Program-made: the position numbers and the translations under genes
Shown: positions 10,558 through 22,918 of the stretch, one piece after another
Layout of the letters: each line of letters starts with the position of its first letter
How positions within the stretch are numbered: the first letter of the stretch is position 1
Assembly (NCBI GenBank): GCA_011319805.1
Contig: SJRY01000250.1
Span: forward strand, 434,001 to 498,000
Length of the DNA: 64,000 nt
Reading direction: 5' to 3'
Source of the DNA: Macrocybe gigantea
Taxonomy: Eukaryota > Basidiomycota > Agaricomycetes > Agaricales > Callistosporiaceae
The notes under the pieces: generated by a model
What the model was told of the DNA's origin: nothing
The model's input: only the letters and a program-made list of their open reading frames with translations
Databases searched by the model: none

Positions 10558-13094
10558 ATGGGTGTCTTAGGTCTCACAACATATCTGCATGAGCATCGGC
10601 GTACAGTCTCTCAAATCTCCAGTTCCCGGCTGTTGCGCCATCGCCGAGGGCTGCCGTTGTGGATGGCTGGGCGTAAGTCCTCTGCTTCTTCGCTTGGTAT
10701 TTTACACAATATATAATGTGGCCAGATTTATCTATCAGCTTTATGAAGACGCAGGGTTGCCCTGGGTATACGGTGGAGAGTACGGTCGCTTCCATTCCTT
10801 GGTCAAAGACGTGGTGAGAGGTTGGATTGGCGTTGGGTTGACACTTCATTTCGTTTTCGACGGTAAGCCCCAACAACGTTCTTGCTGAAATCTCTTGAGC
10901 TGATTTGAGAATCAGGCCCGTCCCCTCCTTCAAAATTCCAGACATTAATATCTCGCACAGGGCAGTCAAGAATCCAACCGTCACTGCTGTTCTTTCGGAC
11001 GTCACCAGCTTCGCGCGAGAAACATCGGTTCTTGAACGAGACTCACATTCTACCACCGCTCGTCTTGGACGCATGCGTACACGCTCTCCAGGATATGCAA
11101 CACGACACGGACATGCTTATGATCCACTTTGCCGATGCCGAATGCGATCCCTTCGCTGTAGAACTGGCAGGGAGGGTTGGTGCTTACGTCGTCGGGAATG
11201 ATTCCGACTACGTGATCCTCAATACCGAGGGCTACTTGGGCTTCATGTCTCTAGATGAAATGGTATGGAGCTCGACGCAATCCCATGAGGACAGTGTCAA
11301 CGAAGGACCACAAGATGATTTCCAAGTCGCTCGCAAGTCGAAGAAGTTGCTAAGCGTAGTAACACCAAAGGGATCATACCGCCATCTACGAACGATATCG
11401 CCCTGACTGCGACTGTTTACAGCCCTGTGTTGCTGGCAAAGACTCTGCAGACCCCGGTTTCTCTCCTTCCCCTCATCAGTGCACTGGTTGGGAACGATCA
11501 TTCACGGCAAGGAAACACAGCTTCTTTGTTCTTCGAACGCCATCTCACGTTGTCGCAACGTATCGCCAAGGTGGCGACCACTATCCGGAATCTGCTTGCT
11601 CTCGCTTCCAAGAAAAGTGGGTCGAAAGACCAGGTAGAGAGCGTCATTGACCTGATCGATAAATCGGTTCGTTCGTTATTGGGGCGATTTGTTTCGAATC
11701 TTGGCAATGGCGAGTTTAAGGATATCGTGGACAACGTTGTGGAAGCCACTCTTCAATATACTATACCGAAATCTGGTGCCTTTCACGGTCCGAGTGCGCA
11801 ACTGCTCATGTCGGACATGTGCATTCTCCATGAGGCTGATGCATGTCCTTTGTTCAATACCCTGTCTGGTGTACATGCGGAAAATAACGGCTTTGGCAGT
11901 CAGTCCCGCCTGGATATCGCCAAGCTATATCTGTCCGCTTACCGCAAGGGTCGACTTTCGCCGAAAATTTTAGATGTTGTCAACTCTGCGACATTCTGGC
12001 CCAGATTTTTCCTCGAAAATCCCGATCTGGAAACCGTCAGCCGTAGCATCGGTCGTCCTATTCGACAGTGGTATTATACCCTGCTCCAGGAAAGTGTGGG
12101 GATACCTGTTACTGCTGAAGCAGAGATCGGGCAGGCAGGCACTGCTAGTGCCGACAGCGAGGCCAGCGACGAAGATGAGTTAGTAGACGTTGTGGAATCA
12201 GACTCTGACGAGTTTGATGAAGACCTTTTAGCACCGCTGAAGACCGAACTACAGCGCCTTCACTCTTCGGAGGAACGACGGGAGACGGAGCCTTTATCCT
12301 CTTCACCGCATCCACAGAGAAGAAAGCCTCCCACTGTCGCCGAATACGTCCGACGAGGAGCCCGATTGACTGAAGACCCGGTGTTGGTACCGAGCATTGT
12401 GGAAGCGCTGAATTTGATCGATTTGCCCCTGCAGGAGCCCAAGAACGCTATCCCCGTCGTTCTATGGTCTGAGGAGGACAGGATGACAATATTCCTACGT
12501 ATATTGAGGTCTGATATACCCCAAGTCAGATCACTAACACCCGAATGGCAAGTCGTCGTCCTATCGTTAAGATGGATTGTCAAAATACTGCACGACCGGT
12601 ACCAGGAGCACCCGACCAAGGCGCGTGAAAAGGAGCGGTGGACGGAACGTGAAGCACGATGTCTCCTGGCCGCATTCTGTAAAACCCTTCTTCCATCCGA
12701 CTCTGAACAAGATGTTCCAGACCGCTTCGAGTTGCCGCCCATCAAAGACAGAAACGTCCAGCTCACAGCGCAGATTGTAGAAACACTCGAACGAGTCCAA
12801 GACCTATCCCAGATCCTGCTTCTCGCTCTGCCTGACGCGGCCCATCTGTTTGCCGGCACTACACTCCATGCCTATCTGACCGGTGTCAAGGAATTGGCTG
12901 CTGTCCAAATACCCAGTGCAGTATTAGCAGCCTGTTTGGAACTTGGTGATCTCAGGGAATGTTTAGCTGAGGAACGGCAGGAAAGGAAAAAAAGTAAAAA
13001 AGCTGTGCCGAGCACTGCCGCGGCCGTAATGAAGGGACAAGAATATGCTGTAGAAGGCAGTATTTTCCGGTTTCTTGACACTGTTGAGGCCTGA
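10558..13094 (+). CDS. Asteroid-like XPG/FEN-family nuclease domain protein
   Basis: The N-terminus MGVLGLTTYLHEHRR and the spliced AVVVDGWAFIYQLYEDAGLPWVYGGEY (introns near 10674 and 10863) match Asteroid proteins, a branch of the XPG N/I flap-endonuclease fold. The acidic HFADAECDPFAVELA and VVGNDSDYVILN at 11125-11220 supply the metal-binding Asp/Glu of the I-domain. The large C-terminal part (11430-13094) is helical with an acidic linker (DEDELVDVVESDSDEFDED) and ends near a basic KKSKKAVPS. One base seems missing near 10605 and one junction between 11280 and 11400 could not be resolved. Family members are presumed structure-specific DNA nucleases or RNA-linked regulators; biochemistry is poorly known. 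Confidence 0.75.
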
Positions 13095-13170
13095 TGTACA
13101 GTACATCACTGAGCAGTTGAAAACATGCCATCTGTTGTTGTTTAGATGGGGACAAAGGATGTACAGTACA
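13093..13170. repeat. Repeated palindromic motif at the 3' end of the Asteroid gene
   Basis: The 15-mer GATGTACAGTACATC (13093-13107), a perfect odd palindrome overlapping the stop codon, recurs in part as GATGTACAGTACA at 13158-13170. UGUA-containing motifs are bound by Pumilio proteins in many eukaryotes, so a role in the 3' UTR is conceivable but not shown. Confidence 0.45.
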
Positions 13171-13324
13171 GCGTCCTACTGCTTCACTGCTTGGCGTCTG
13201 TGCCACAATCCGCTTCTGATGAGGCGATACGTTTTGGAAGCGCGACGCCACGCGTATCACGGTACATATAAGCAACATGTACACCACGAGTTCCCAAGAA
13301 ACCACTCTGCACTCGGCCGACAAA

Positions 13325-13775
13325 ATGCCTGCGGAAGTCATTACATACCGCTACAATGAAAAATTGGTCTACGTAAGGCCGATGGAAGATTATAATGTAC
13401 GTTTTTGATGCTTCTCTTCATCAGTCGACGTGCCCACCTCGTGGACTCCAGGACGCCATGGACATCGCACAGAAAGAGTTTGCGAAGGAACTTGCTGACA
13501 TTCCTCGCGAGAACATAACATTTTGCCTTATTGCTAACCTGAATGGCAATCGACGAGTGGTTCGAGTGTCCGAAAGCGCATGGACCCCCACTGTGTTGAA
13601 AATGACCCGAGGAGAGGTCATTGACATCACAATCCGGAGACCTATGAATCCCGGTGCGAAAGATGACCCTCCCCATTATTCGGAGGCTACTCGAGGTCAT
13701 GATTCGAAAGCGCCTTCTCCTTCCCAGGGTAAATCCGAAGGAAAAAAGTTTTGGTTCACAAAAATCCTTCAATGA
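13325..13775 (+). CDS. Small conserved-looking protein, function unknown
   Basis: Two exons joined at an intron of about 52 nt (about 13399-13450) give some 132 residues: MPAEVITYRYNEKLVYVRP, then MEDYN joined to DAMDIAQKEFAKELADI, a strand-like LIANLNGNRRVVRVSE, and EVIDITIRRP. A Pro/Ser-rich basic tail ends at 13775. The alternation of short strands with one helix resembles a beta-grasp or PB1-like module, but no key motif proves this. It is embedded between the Asteroid gene and the NADH kinase. I do not recognise the family. Confidence 0.6.
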
Positions 13776-13917
13776 GCCATATGCAATTACTTTCCATCTC
13801 GGACCTCCAGTATTGGGAAATCAATGTATACCTAGATACCCTCGATACTCTACGTTTACTTTTATGTTTATTCATGTAGGAGATCTGCCATCAGAATAGG
13901 CTGGACGTCGCCTGTTC

Positions 13918-15413
13918 TCAGGTGCGACTGTGGCGCAATAGTGCTTTGCTACGAAACGTGGCATTATATTGTAACAGGTTGTTGATGTCGCGCACCCAGT
14001 CATCTTCCTTTCCGGGTCCCGCACCTTCTTGGGCCTCTAATTGGGGATCAACTATGGAGGAACGATTGATGCAGGGTACTGGATATGGCGAGGCTTGGAC
14101 GTTCACAGACTCTCCGGGGTTCAGGACATGCGATGTCCGTCCGTCCATGGACACGCCAGCAGGAGACCGGCTTCGGTCCCCTATCTGGAAGACGAGGAAT
14201 GAGACAAAGTGGATTGAAAGACTAGGACTGACATACCCTCAGCGTGATGACGGATGATGAAGGGAATACCAGAGGCCTGAATGATAGACTCCGAGGGCAT
14301 ATGGGCGTCAGCACTAGCGCGCTTAGGGACGGATGAACAATCGGGCCGCCCGCAGACAAGGAATAAGCCGTTGATCCAGTAGGCGTGGATACAATCAAGC
14401 CATCGGACTAGCATAGCCACCGCAGCTTATGTGAATCAGTCATGAGGAATCAAAGGAATACCTACCACAGCCTCTGTGAGATGCTGTCCATCCACAAAAA
14501 TATCGATGGTGTTAAGATGAGGGCTGGAACCACGATGCAGAGCGATCTCGTTCATGACTTGCCAATCTGTATTTTGTATAATGTGAATTGACGCAGGCCT
14601 CGAGTAATCGATACTGACCATCGCCGTCGTGGCCCTTCTTCGCAAGGTTTTCGTTATAGAAAGTACATGCGAGACGCATTCTGTTGAGTATCGTGGCCTT
14701 TCCCGTGAAAACACTCTCCAAGGCTTTCGCAAAATCGTCGATGTCTGCAATGAATCAAACAGGTTGGATTATAAAAAGAGAAAAACAGGGACTGAACCTA
14801 CGAAAAGGGAGGAGAAATCCTAACGTCCCCATAGAGAAGCTAAGCACTGGCGGTACAGCACCTGAGCTGAACAATGACGATGCGTGCAGAATGGTGCCGT
14901 CACCGCCTAGAGTTACAACCAAGTCGATACTTTCGGCCTTGGGTCCTGAAAAAAATGGCAACTCAGAATAGCGTCTGTGGCGAATGACAGGTACGGACCT
15001 GGACGCCATACTTCCGCACCATGAGGAATATCGGGTCTATCTTCATGGAAAACCCTGACACCGGGATACGTTCGTTGAACGTGCCTGTTTATGTGTTGGA
15101 CTCGGTTGTTAACGTCATACATGGTACACCTGACGTCGCCACTAACTCGAGGAAGGCATCTATGGCGAGGATGACGGGCTGCGTTCGTAATTTGTTCACT
15201 ATCAAGATGGTTTTCGGTGGATGTTCTAGTTGTCTGCGCCTATCTTTTCGTTGGCGTTAACAGAGGAAAGGAACTCTGTGGGCAGCCTATGACGAACGCT
15301 TTGGAATGAAAGAATGAATTGCCTGAGAAGAACCGTGTGCGGTGAAGAGCAAGGGTCAGCTGGTTGTTCAGACGTTGTGGCAGGCAACGCAGAGGATGGA
15401 CGGAGACGAGCAT
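13918..15413 (-). CDS. POS5: NAD(H) kinase, mitochondrial POS5-type
   Basis: Phosphorylates NAD(H) to NADP(H). Minus-strand exons give [37 protein letters not shown], the ATP-NAD kinase hallmark [17 protein letters not shown] (about 14870-14930), [14 protein letters not shown], the second hallmark [19 protein letters not shown] (about 14330-14400), and a C-terminus with [17 protein letters not shown] and [12 protein letters not shown]. Joining exons places FLE directly before HVQRTYPG across an intron with donor GTTAGT. The shorter spacing and [12 protein letters not shown] segment fit the mitochondrial POS5 branch better than UTR1. The predicted N-terminus from ATG 15413 ([18 protein letters not shown]) is Arg-rich without acidic residues, like a presequence. 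A small frame problem remains near 15243. It faces the BRCT gene head to head. Confidence 0.82.
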
Positions 15414-15533
15414 TCTTTTGATATCGTCGCAGGCGGCCAAAGTGGCCCAAATGAGGAGAGCATCGCGACCCACGTGACTCGGTTCAGGCGCGACAAGCGA
15501 TTCGATCAGTTTCGCAACTTGTCTTCACGCTTC

Positions 15534-18500
15534 ATGTCCTCCATATTCCCCAACAAACGTACTCGCTCCCAGCTCACACTCCCAGATGATATACTCCAAG
15601 TCCCACAGCGTTCTCCGTTGAAAGACGCCAGGATTGCGTTACGGAGTCAAGCCAGCCTTTCACCACAGGACAAGCACCAACTTCCTGCTGAATCCGACGA
15701 CGAGATCTTGCTTTCTCCCAAGAAGAAGGCAGACCCTCCTTCATGTATCTCTTCCAAGCGCTCTGCTTCTCCTCCTCCAGTGCCAGATGCGATACGCCCC
15801 GACCGGTCTTCCGAGATCCGGCAATTCAAGCGACTGAAGCACGAGCACGACGGCTCGCATACGGACGCCTCCCCTGACAATGACGGCATTGATTCAGATG
15901 GATCGCAGAGTGCATTTTTGCGCAAACGTTCGTTGACTTCCACGAAACCGGTGTCATTGGGGCACACAAGCCCCATCAAAGTGTCGCCACCACCCACCCA
16001 CAAGTCCAGGGCACAATCTGTACCTTTGTTTCCTTCGTCCTCGACGATGACCCTCGTCGACCTTCGAAATCCTCCGCCTTCTCCTGGCCGTGTTAGATCC
16101 CGATCTCCGTCGCGCCAGAATCTGAGAGTCGTGTCCAGCCCAACGAGGACGGGTTTCGGCCTTGAGGGGAGGGTTCTTGCTGAGGAGAAGGAAACTTTTT
16201 CGGCGCCTGAAACAAGCTCATCTTGCGTCTCCGTGGAAATATCATGTCCTTCTGTTGAAGGTGATGTGCTGATGCATTCCGCCGAGCCCAGTGTTCGAGA
16301 CTATCCGAACACACCGCTCATCAGAGATAAACACTTGGCAGTGCAACCTCCATTATCTCCTCTGACACCTCTTCCTGAGACGCCGTATCCCTCAAAGTCC
16401 TCCAGTGCGAGGGAGCTGCCCACTTCGTTCCAGTCCAAACTTTTTCCGACTAGCGAAGAGGTAATATAATGTGTTGCTCCGCTCGCAGGATACGAGGTGA
16501 CTGAATTTTTAAACAGAACGGATTGCCTGAGTCCTCTAAGGCGGAAAGCTCGACTTCCGCCCTTTCTCACAGTCTAATTTCGCACTCCATGACAGACGTC
16601 AACAGCACGTCCACGGTCTCGTCTTTCAAAACAGAACTTCGTAGCAATCAGATTGCGTCAAGTTCAAAGCAGACGCTCCCTTCTACGCAGAAAGATGCTT
16701 TCTCTATATTAATGAGCAGCGCTTGGCGTGATAAGCAAGAGAAACCAGCTATCGCAGGTAGCAAGGTTAAAGCTAAAGCGATGGCACCACGAGCTGGACT
16801 GAAGACAATCCATTCCGGACTTTCGACTAAAAGCAAGCCTGGCCATATCCTTGCATCGCCGAGCTCGTCGTCCAAGTTGAAGTCGAGAATGAGACCGAAG
16901 GTGGAGATTAAGAGCAAGCCTCCAGAAGCCGAGACCAGAACGGGGAGAGCCAGCGCCCCCAAGGGTGTGTTGGTGCCTCCACAGGAACCTCCGCAAGTCG
17001 GGTCGACTGGTCCATCTGTACCTCCAGTAACCGAAGCGCCAGAACATACTCTTAGCATTGCGGCTGTCGCATCTGTTCCAAACCGAGAAGCAGCGCCGCA
17101 GACGTTCGGAGCATTTCCCAATGATGTACCACCGAGCATCAGCCCAGCAACAACCCAAGGAATTGCTCAGGAGAAAGTCCAAGAGAAACGCAAGAGGAAA
17201 AGGAGATGTCCGTAGGTGCTATCAGCAAAGTTCCAATTCCTAAACGGATGCCTTCTACAAATCCAACTGGGCGTGTTACTAGAAGCGCGTCTTCTCAACG
17301 GCGAGAACGAACCGAAAAAGCACCTTATACCAGTACGTGATCTATTGCGGGTTTTGACATCGTCATAACTTTGCACAATACTCCTAGATGTCTCGCAAAT
17401 TGTCGAATCAGGCAGACGAGATGCTCATATCGATCTAGAATCGAATTCTTCTACCTCTAAACCGGAGATATCTCACCCTACTATGGAATGTATTGGGCAG
17501 ACAGGGGCATCTTCAAAGTCACTACCTCTGCACACTCCTCTTGGATCCCCGTTGAAAGTGGATTCGTCTGTGCGCCACAGCTATGCACAACCAACTCGTT
17601 CATCTGTAGCTAAAGCGGTTCAGAAAACGGACAACGGAACTATCATCCCCAGAATTCCGTCGTCTGGCTCGCCGAGCAAACTGGCAAGGGCAGTATCCAT
17701 GTTCGCACGGCCTTCAGGTGCGTCATCCGCCCGTGCAATGCACTGGATGAAAACAGCTGACCAGTCTCTCAAAAGAGTTGACAACAGTTGGTTCATCATT
17801 AACAACATTAGCAAGTGCACTCCAAAAGCTCCGTAAGCCTCCACCAGGACGGCCTAATACCAGTATGGGCTTCAACAGGGAAGAGGAGGGCAACGATATT
17901 GGCATGCCAAACCAGACCTCGGATGACTCACTTTTGTTCATGAATTCTACTGCCAATGAAAACAGGGAACTGGACGCTGTTGATCGTGGGTCATCTCATG
18001 GGAACTCATCACAATCTCATGCGCCAGAACTGAACAACCAGCGAAGCCGAAATGCTGCAGATCTGCTATCGGGACGTGGAATGGTTATGCGTGGTGGAAT
18101 GCGTGGCGGCATCAGCAGACACAATGGCTCAAGTCTTTTCGGGAACAGGTCTAATGGACTGGGTCTCATGGGTAGGCCCAGGCTTATTCAGAAAGCAAGT
18201 CGCAAGACTACCTTACCCAGCGTAATGGGAAGTCCTGTGAAGGGTGGATACGACCGTACAGATGACGCAGTGGAAGCCGGGAGCGACATGGTTGAAGGTC
18301 GAGAGGAGATAGGACAATCCACGGAACGTCCAGTGACGCCAGATATTGTCGATGACCCTATGCCTGCCCAAATCGCTGGAATGGCCAACGAAAATCTCGA
18401 TCGGCAGCGGATTTTCGCCGCCGGGCGAGAATCGCAGGCCTCACAGGCTCTCTCCCGTTCATTGAACTCCTTGCCATCCACAGCGAATAGGTCGATGGGA

Positions 18501-19319
18501 CCGCCCACCACCATGATCGGCGTTGCAATGGTGAGCGTCAGCAGCACGTATTCTGTGTCAGAGAATTCGTCCGAAAAGCCGGTGAAGTCACACACAAGGG
18601 AGTTGCGGAGCAGCACGATCATGTCAACGATGAAGAGCAATGCGGCGGCAGAAGCCTTGGCGTCACAAAGACAGTTGAATCAGATTCCGGAGTCTATGAG
18701 GGTCCTGAAGGATTGTGTCATCTTTGTTGACGTCCGCACTGATGATGGTGATGAAGCGGGATCCCTGTTCGTTGAGATGCTGGAAGGTATTGGCGCACGA
18801 GTGAGCGATGTATTCTTCCCTTGCTCTCAACACGTTGCTTACGCAGCGTTTCCCTTCTCCTGCGATACCTGCAGATTTTGACGCGTGTAGGACAGACGTG
18901 TACCCACGTTGTGTTCAAGAATGGTCTGCTAAGCACTTTGACACGTTATCGGTGAAGATGACAACATCGTTGTGCTGATCTCTGTTCGAGGACTGACAAA
19001 TTCTTGCAGGCTTCTGAGGGACCCCAAGCCATTCGTGGTCGGCATTGCATGGGTAGTTGAATGTGTTGAGAAACGGGCAAGGATGGACGAATCGAAATAC
19101 CTGGTAGATTTAGAAGCCATCAGTTTGGCAGGTGGGCAGAAGGTACGTTCTTGGTGTCTCTCCGGAGAAAGCCCCATTAATAACACCCTGTTTCAGCGAC
19201 GACGTTCCATGCTCCCCAAGATGGTTGCACACCCGCTGGATGCTCCCGAAGAATCTTCAGATCTTGAACGTAGTGTCGACGGCGATCAGTCTTTGGATGG
19301 ATCCTCATCATGTAGGTGA
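15534..19319 (+). CDS. BRCT-domain protein, microcephalin (MCPH1)-like
   Basis: Long, Ser/Pro-rich, low-complexity protein with SP/TP sites throughout (15534-18690) and a C-terminal BRCT region. The BRCT part splices as CVIFVDVRTDDGDEAGSLFV, EGIGAR, ILTRVGQTCTHVVFKNGLLS, LLRDPKPFVVGIAWVVECVE, and ends with RRRSMLPK after the last intron. The W in IAWVVECVE is the conserved BRCT tryptophan. Introns near 16463, 17332, 17727 (with a CTGAC branch site), 18816, 18952 and 19144 were deduced from frame. A missing base at 17202-17203 is required. BRCT domains bind phosphopeptides, so a DNA-damage or chromosome-condensation role is likely. An in-frame ATG at 15396 exists, but it would overlap the oppositely oriented kinase start, so 15534 (MSSIFPNKRTRSQL) is preferred. 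Confidence 0.75.
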
Positions 19320-19654
19320 TGGCCACCGTACGTCTCGAAAAGACATTGACAATTATCGGCCTAGCCATAATAATTGACGACGACCTTACGCCCCTCGAAC
19401 GAGCTCGGCGGCGTAAAGCCGTACTAGCTTCCTAAGGGAGCATTATAATTGAGCATTTCCAGCGACGATGAGATATCTGTACGGCGCCTTGCATACCACT
19501 ACATATTGAATACATTATATGGAGACGCATTTGTATACTAAAAACAAGCCTTTGTTGGATGGCTTGTTAGCATTCATGTTATGACGGCGAGAAGACCCGG
19601 CCACAGATATCCCCTGGAAGGAGTCGTGTACCACGCTCTTCCATGGATCGGAGT
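19320..19654. other. Convergent 3' spacer
   Basis: 335 bp between the ends of the BRCT gene (plus) and the GT17 gene (minus). AT-rich around 19440-19560. Presumably holds both polyadenylation regions; nothing else recognised. Confidence 0.5.
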
Positions 19655-21020
19655 TCATCCCGTTTGCCCAGAATCTTCGCGTATACATCCGCCGGGAAGC
19701 AGGAAACGAAATTTCTCAGCATTTTCCAATAGAAATCGCGGCAAACCGATGGCAGTCTTGGACCTAAAGATAGATAAATGAATGGTCAGCATCAGGGCCC
19801 AGAAATTGGATAATAAGCTACATATACTTACGGCGCAAGACTCAGTTGCGAAAAGAAATCTAGATACTGTGTAATGTCAACGCTAGGTGGTGCGGTCCTG
19901 TGCCAGGGAAGTTCACGCTCACGCTGTACGCCTCGGGAAGCATGCCAAAGATATCTTTCCCACGACAGATGGTTTCTTGAATCCTTTTTGGATCCAAAAG
20001 GTTGATTCGACCCGCGATGCGATCGGCATGCGAGAAACCTTTCATTTTCACGACGTATTCAGGTATAGTCCTGAAGCAGTAGCTGCAGTGCCATCCAGAA
20101 TCGGCTAGCATGCGGTCGCCGCTTTTTGAGTGGCGGTAAAATGTATTGGGACGCCAAAGGTGCATGCTGGCACGCCAGCTAGCCATGTCGAGGAACCACT
20201 CAAAACTGGTGAAGGTAACAGAACATGTGCGTCAAAGATGCCTTCCTTGCAATAAACGAAGGAATGCAGGCGTACCTATACAAAAAGTTGCGAAGTTGGA
20301 GGTGGATAGATGGGCCAAAATCGCATGCCTTCAGGAGTGCAATGGTATGACTAGAGGGTATCTCATCGACGTCGGACATGATGATGAGGCTTTGGGTATC
20401 GGTAGGAAGGTTTAGGATATGGCTGCGTAACATCAGAGTCATGGCGTCCCGAGTAGATGCCTCGATTTCCCAAGGCGACTGGCCGGGACGAAGAGGATAC
20501 CCTGGCAAGCTATTGTGCGGGTTCGTTCAGACGGAGAGATGCCAAAGGAAAGGCGAAGAAGGACGCACGATTTATATACGATTTTATGCTGAAACTGTTC
20601 GTACCGAGCGACGTTGTTGGCAAAATAAGTGTCCTTTGGCAAGCCAGTAAATGTGGCATTTGACTCGATGATGAAAAATTTGTCGACGACCGAGTCCAGC
20701 TCGTTCATCCGTATTTCTAGGAGGTCAAGTTCGCTGCTCATGAGGACGGCGTCGAAGACTTGAACGTTGACCCTGTTGGTACGTTCCGGCCAACCGTGCA
20801 GCCTGCATGCGCGGGTATCCATGAGCATTCCCTCCGCGTAGAAGTGGGGTAGCAACTCTTTGGGGCCTGCAGTGGAATCCCATAAAGGCCGAGTAGCGTA
20901 GGAAATAGTATTTCTGATCTGGTATTGGTTCTGAATGATAAAATGAACGGAAAGAATGAAGACTAGGATTGCGGGCAAGAGAATAACTCTTGTCCTGACG
21001 CGACGGAGGATGGAGGGCAT
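19655..21020 (-). CDS. Glycosyltransferase family 17 (beta-1,4-mannosyl-glycoprotein beta-1,4-GlcNAc-transferase-like)
   Basis: Type II Golgi-style protein. It has a short basic N-terminus MPSILRRVRTRV, a signal-anchor TM (ILLPAILVFILSVHFI), then a luminal GT17 domain with VNVQVFDAVLMSSELDLLEI, EIRMNELDSVVDKFFIIESN and TFTGLPK. The DxD-like metal site is in LIIMSDVDEIPS. The C-terminal part has DSGWHCSYCFRTIPEYVVKM and FSHADRI, and ends FRFLLPGGCIRED. Introns near 20590-20520, 20276-20211 and 19838-19780 are phase-consistent. GT17 includes the enzyme adding the bisecting GlcNAc in animals. Fungal members are common, but their acceptor is not established. Confidence 0.87.
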
Positions 21021-21192
21021 GGCAGAGGGTATCAGTTCATGTAAAACGTCGAGCAGTGCTCATAACCAGTTTCATGGTCGTCTGATAGCGATGAAACGGT
21101 CAGTGGCACGTGACCTGACCCACCATGCTCAAAGGGCATGGCCTGCGTCCTTTTCAACGCCAACCACCAGCCATGCATCGCTCGTTCTTTCT

Positions 21193-22533
21193 ATGTCCCT
21201 TCTTTCTGCATCCTCAGTTCACCAGAGACCCTTGCTTTATCTCTCGGCTTCCCAACGGTCGTCGGAAACGCCAATAACGTCCTCCGAAATCATCTTTAGC
21301 GACCCGATCTCATCTCTCATTGGCAGCTCCCGCACGACCGCAGGCAGTCTGAGTGACTCTTTGTTTTCACCGAGCCTCATTGCGACAGCGAATGTGTTCT
21401 CCACATTGAAGAAAACCCTTTTGACCCTGCGATCGACGTTTGACGGTCTTGAACAACAGACTGAAAGGATGCAGTCGCTCGCAGTCAACTTGAAGGCGAC
21501 TGAACAAGTAAATCGGAGTGAGAAGCACGGGATGCTCGACGCACATTGATTCCTCTTTGTTCTCTCAGATTAGTGCGTTCCGCGTGGAGCTGGAGCGAAA
21601 AATCGCTCAACAAGAAGCGGAAATGCGGGGACTTCAGACCCGTCTGGAATCGTCCTTATTGAACGCACTCGTAGAAGATATCAAGGCACGGACGTTCAAC
21701 GTTATACGTGATCTTGTCGCTGATCAAGTGAAACAAAGAGTCCGACGACAAGTACACGTTGTCCATTTTCAGACCATTCCGTGTATCTAATGAATCATAG
21801 CTTCGGTCCCGACTTTTCGAGCATCTTCGTAAAGAATTGCAAGCTCAGTTTAAAGTGCCCTCGCCGGACATAGATATCAGCGAGGAGTAAGTTGTGATTT
21901 CTTTCGCCCTGTATGATTCACCGCAAGACGATCATGTCAGTTCCCCTCGCATGTCGCAAGGGAGGCCGCCCGCGAAGCACCCTCGACTTTTCTTGCGCCC
22001 TTTACCTACCCCAGCTCAATCTCCAGTTCATGTATTGAACTACGCTTCTCCTCTGTCTGTCCAACCTAGCCCGATCAACAATCACCACCTCAGGGTTCCC
22101 GCGCCGACTCCGGTCATGAGCGTCCCAGTACGAAAGGCTCACAAGCTTACGGGTTTTGCGCCGTTGACGCCCTCTCCCCTCGCACAACACAATACGAATT
22201 ACTTAACAATTGTAACCAACGACTTTGTAGATACCAAAGGAGAGAAGTGCGGCCTTTACGGAGGTGCGCTTCAGGATTCGTATGAACTATTCATCAAGGC
22301 CGGTCCAGGTCACCATGTATCGACGCCTGTTTTCCATATTCTTCCGAAACCGTATCATGATGCCTCCTCTGAGGACGAGGAGGAGATAAGCCCGCGTACG
22401 TTCAAGCTTCTCATGTACGATTTTTTTTTCTGTGACCTCAACCATTCTTGCAGGTCTCATTCCCTATCATCCTCGACACCAAACTCGCAATCGCCCTCGT
22501 CTGCATCTCATCATACCTCAGACAACTTTTTGA
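21193..22533 (+). CDS. Coiled-coil protein of unknown function
   Basis: Spliced product: a Ser/Thr-rich N-terminus (MSLLSASSVHQRPLL, SDPISSLIGSSRT), then a helical coiled-coil region (LKKTLLTLRSTFDGLEQQTERMQ, ISAFRVELERKIAQQEAEMR, LLNALVEDIKARTFNVIRDL). A Pro-rich basic tail (GRPPAKHPRLFLRPLPTP, FAPLTPSP) and an acidic patch (DASSEDEEEI) follow before the stop at 22531. Introns at about 21509-21569, 21751-21801, 21887-21940 and 22395-22454 give consistent phase. No enzymatic motif. It is divergent from the GT17 gene, with 172 bp between starts. An upstream in-frame ATG (21091) is possible. Confidence 0.65.
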
Positions 22534-22918
22534 AGTCACGATTATATACTCGCAACGTCTTTCTCGATGAACCCGGTGTTTGTCGATTGTAACATTAGAA
22601 CACTAGTGCTGTGTACACACGTTGCATGTCTTGTTTCAGTGTATCGATAACATGAATTTCTCAACACGCATTCAGGCTCCATGCGGATTTGTTCCTGGCG
22701 CCAACAAGTTAAATATTCGTGATACCATACATATGCCAAGGAAATCGCGAGAGTGGCAATTAACGGAGTTGTATGTACAGTCTCATGTAATAGCACAGTG
22801 CACTGATTCTGTCAGGACGGTCTTGAAACGAGAGCGAGGAAAGAAACGGGACTAACAGTCAAGATGGGAAAAAAAAAAAGATAAACATAAAAAGGATTCA
22901 GGAAAGACAAGCATTCTA
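22534..22918. other. Convergent 3' spacer
   Basis: 385 bp between the coiled-coil gene and the stop of the Bud4/anillin-like gene. Contains an A-rich run near 22869-22880. No gene or repeat recognised. Confidence 0.5.
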
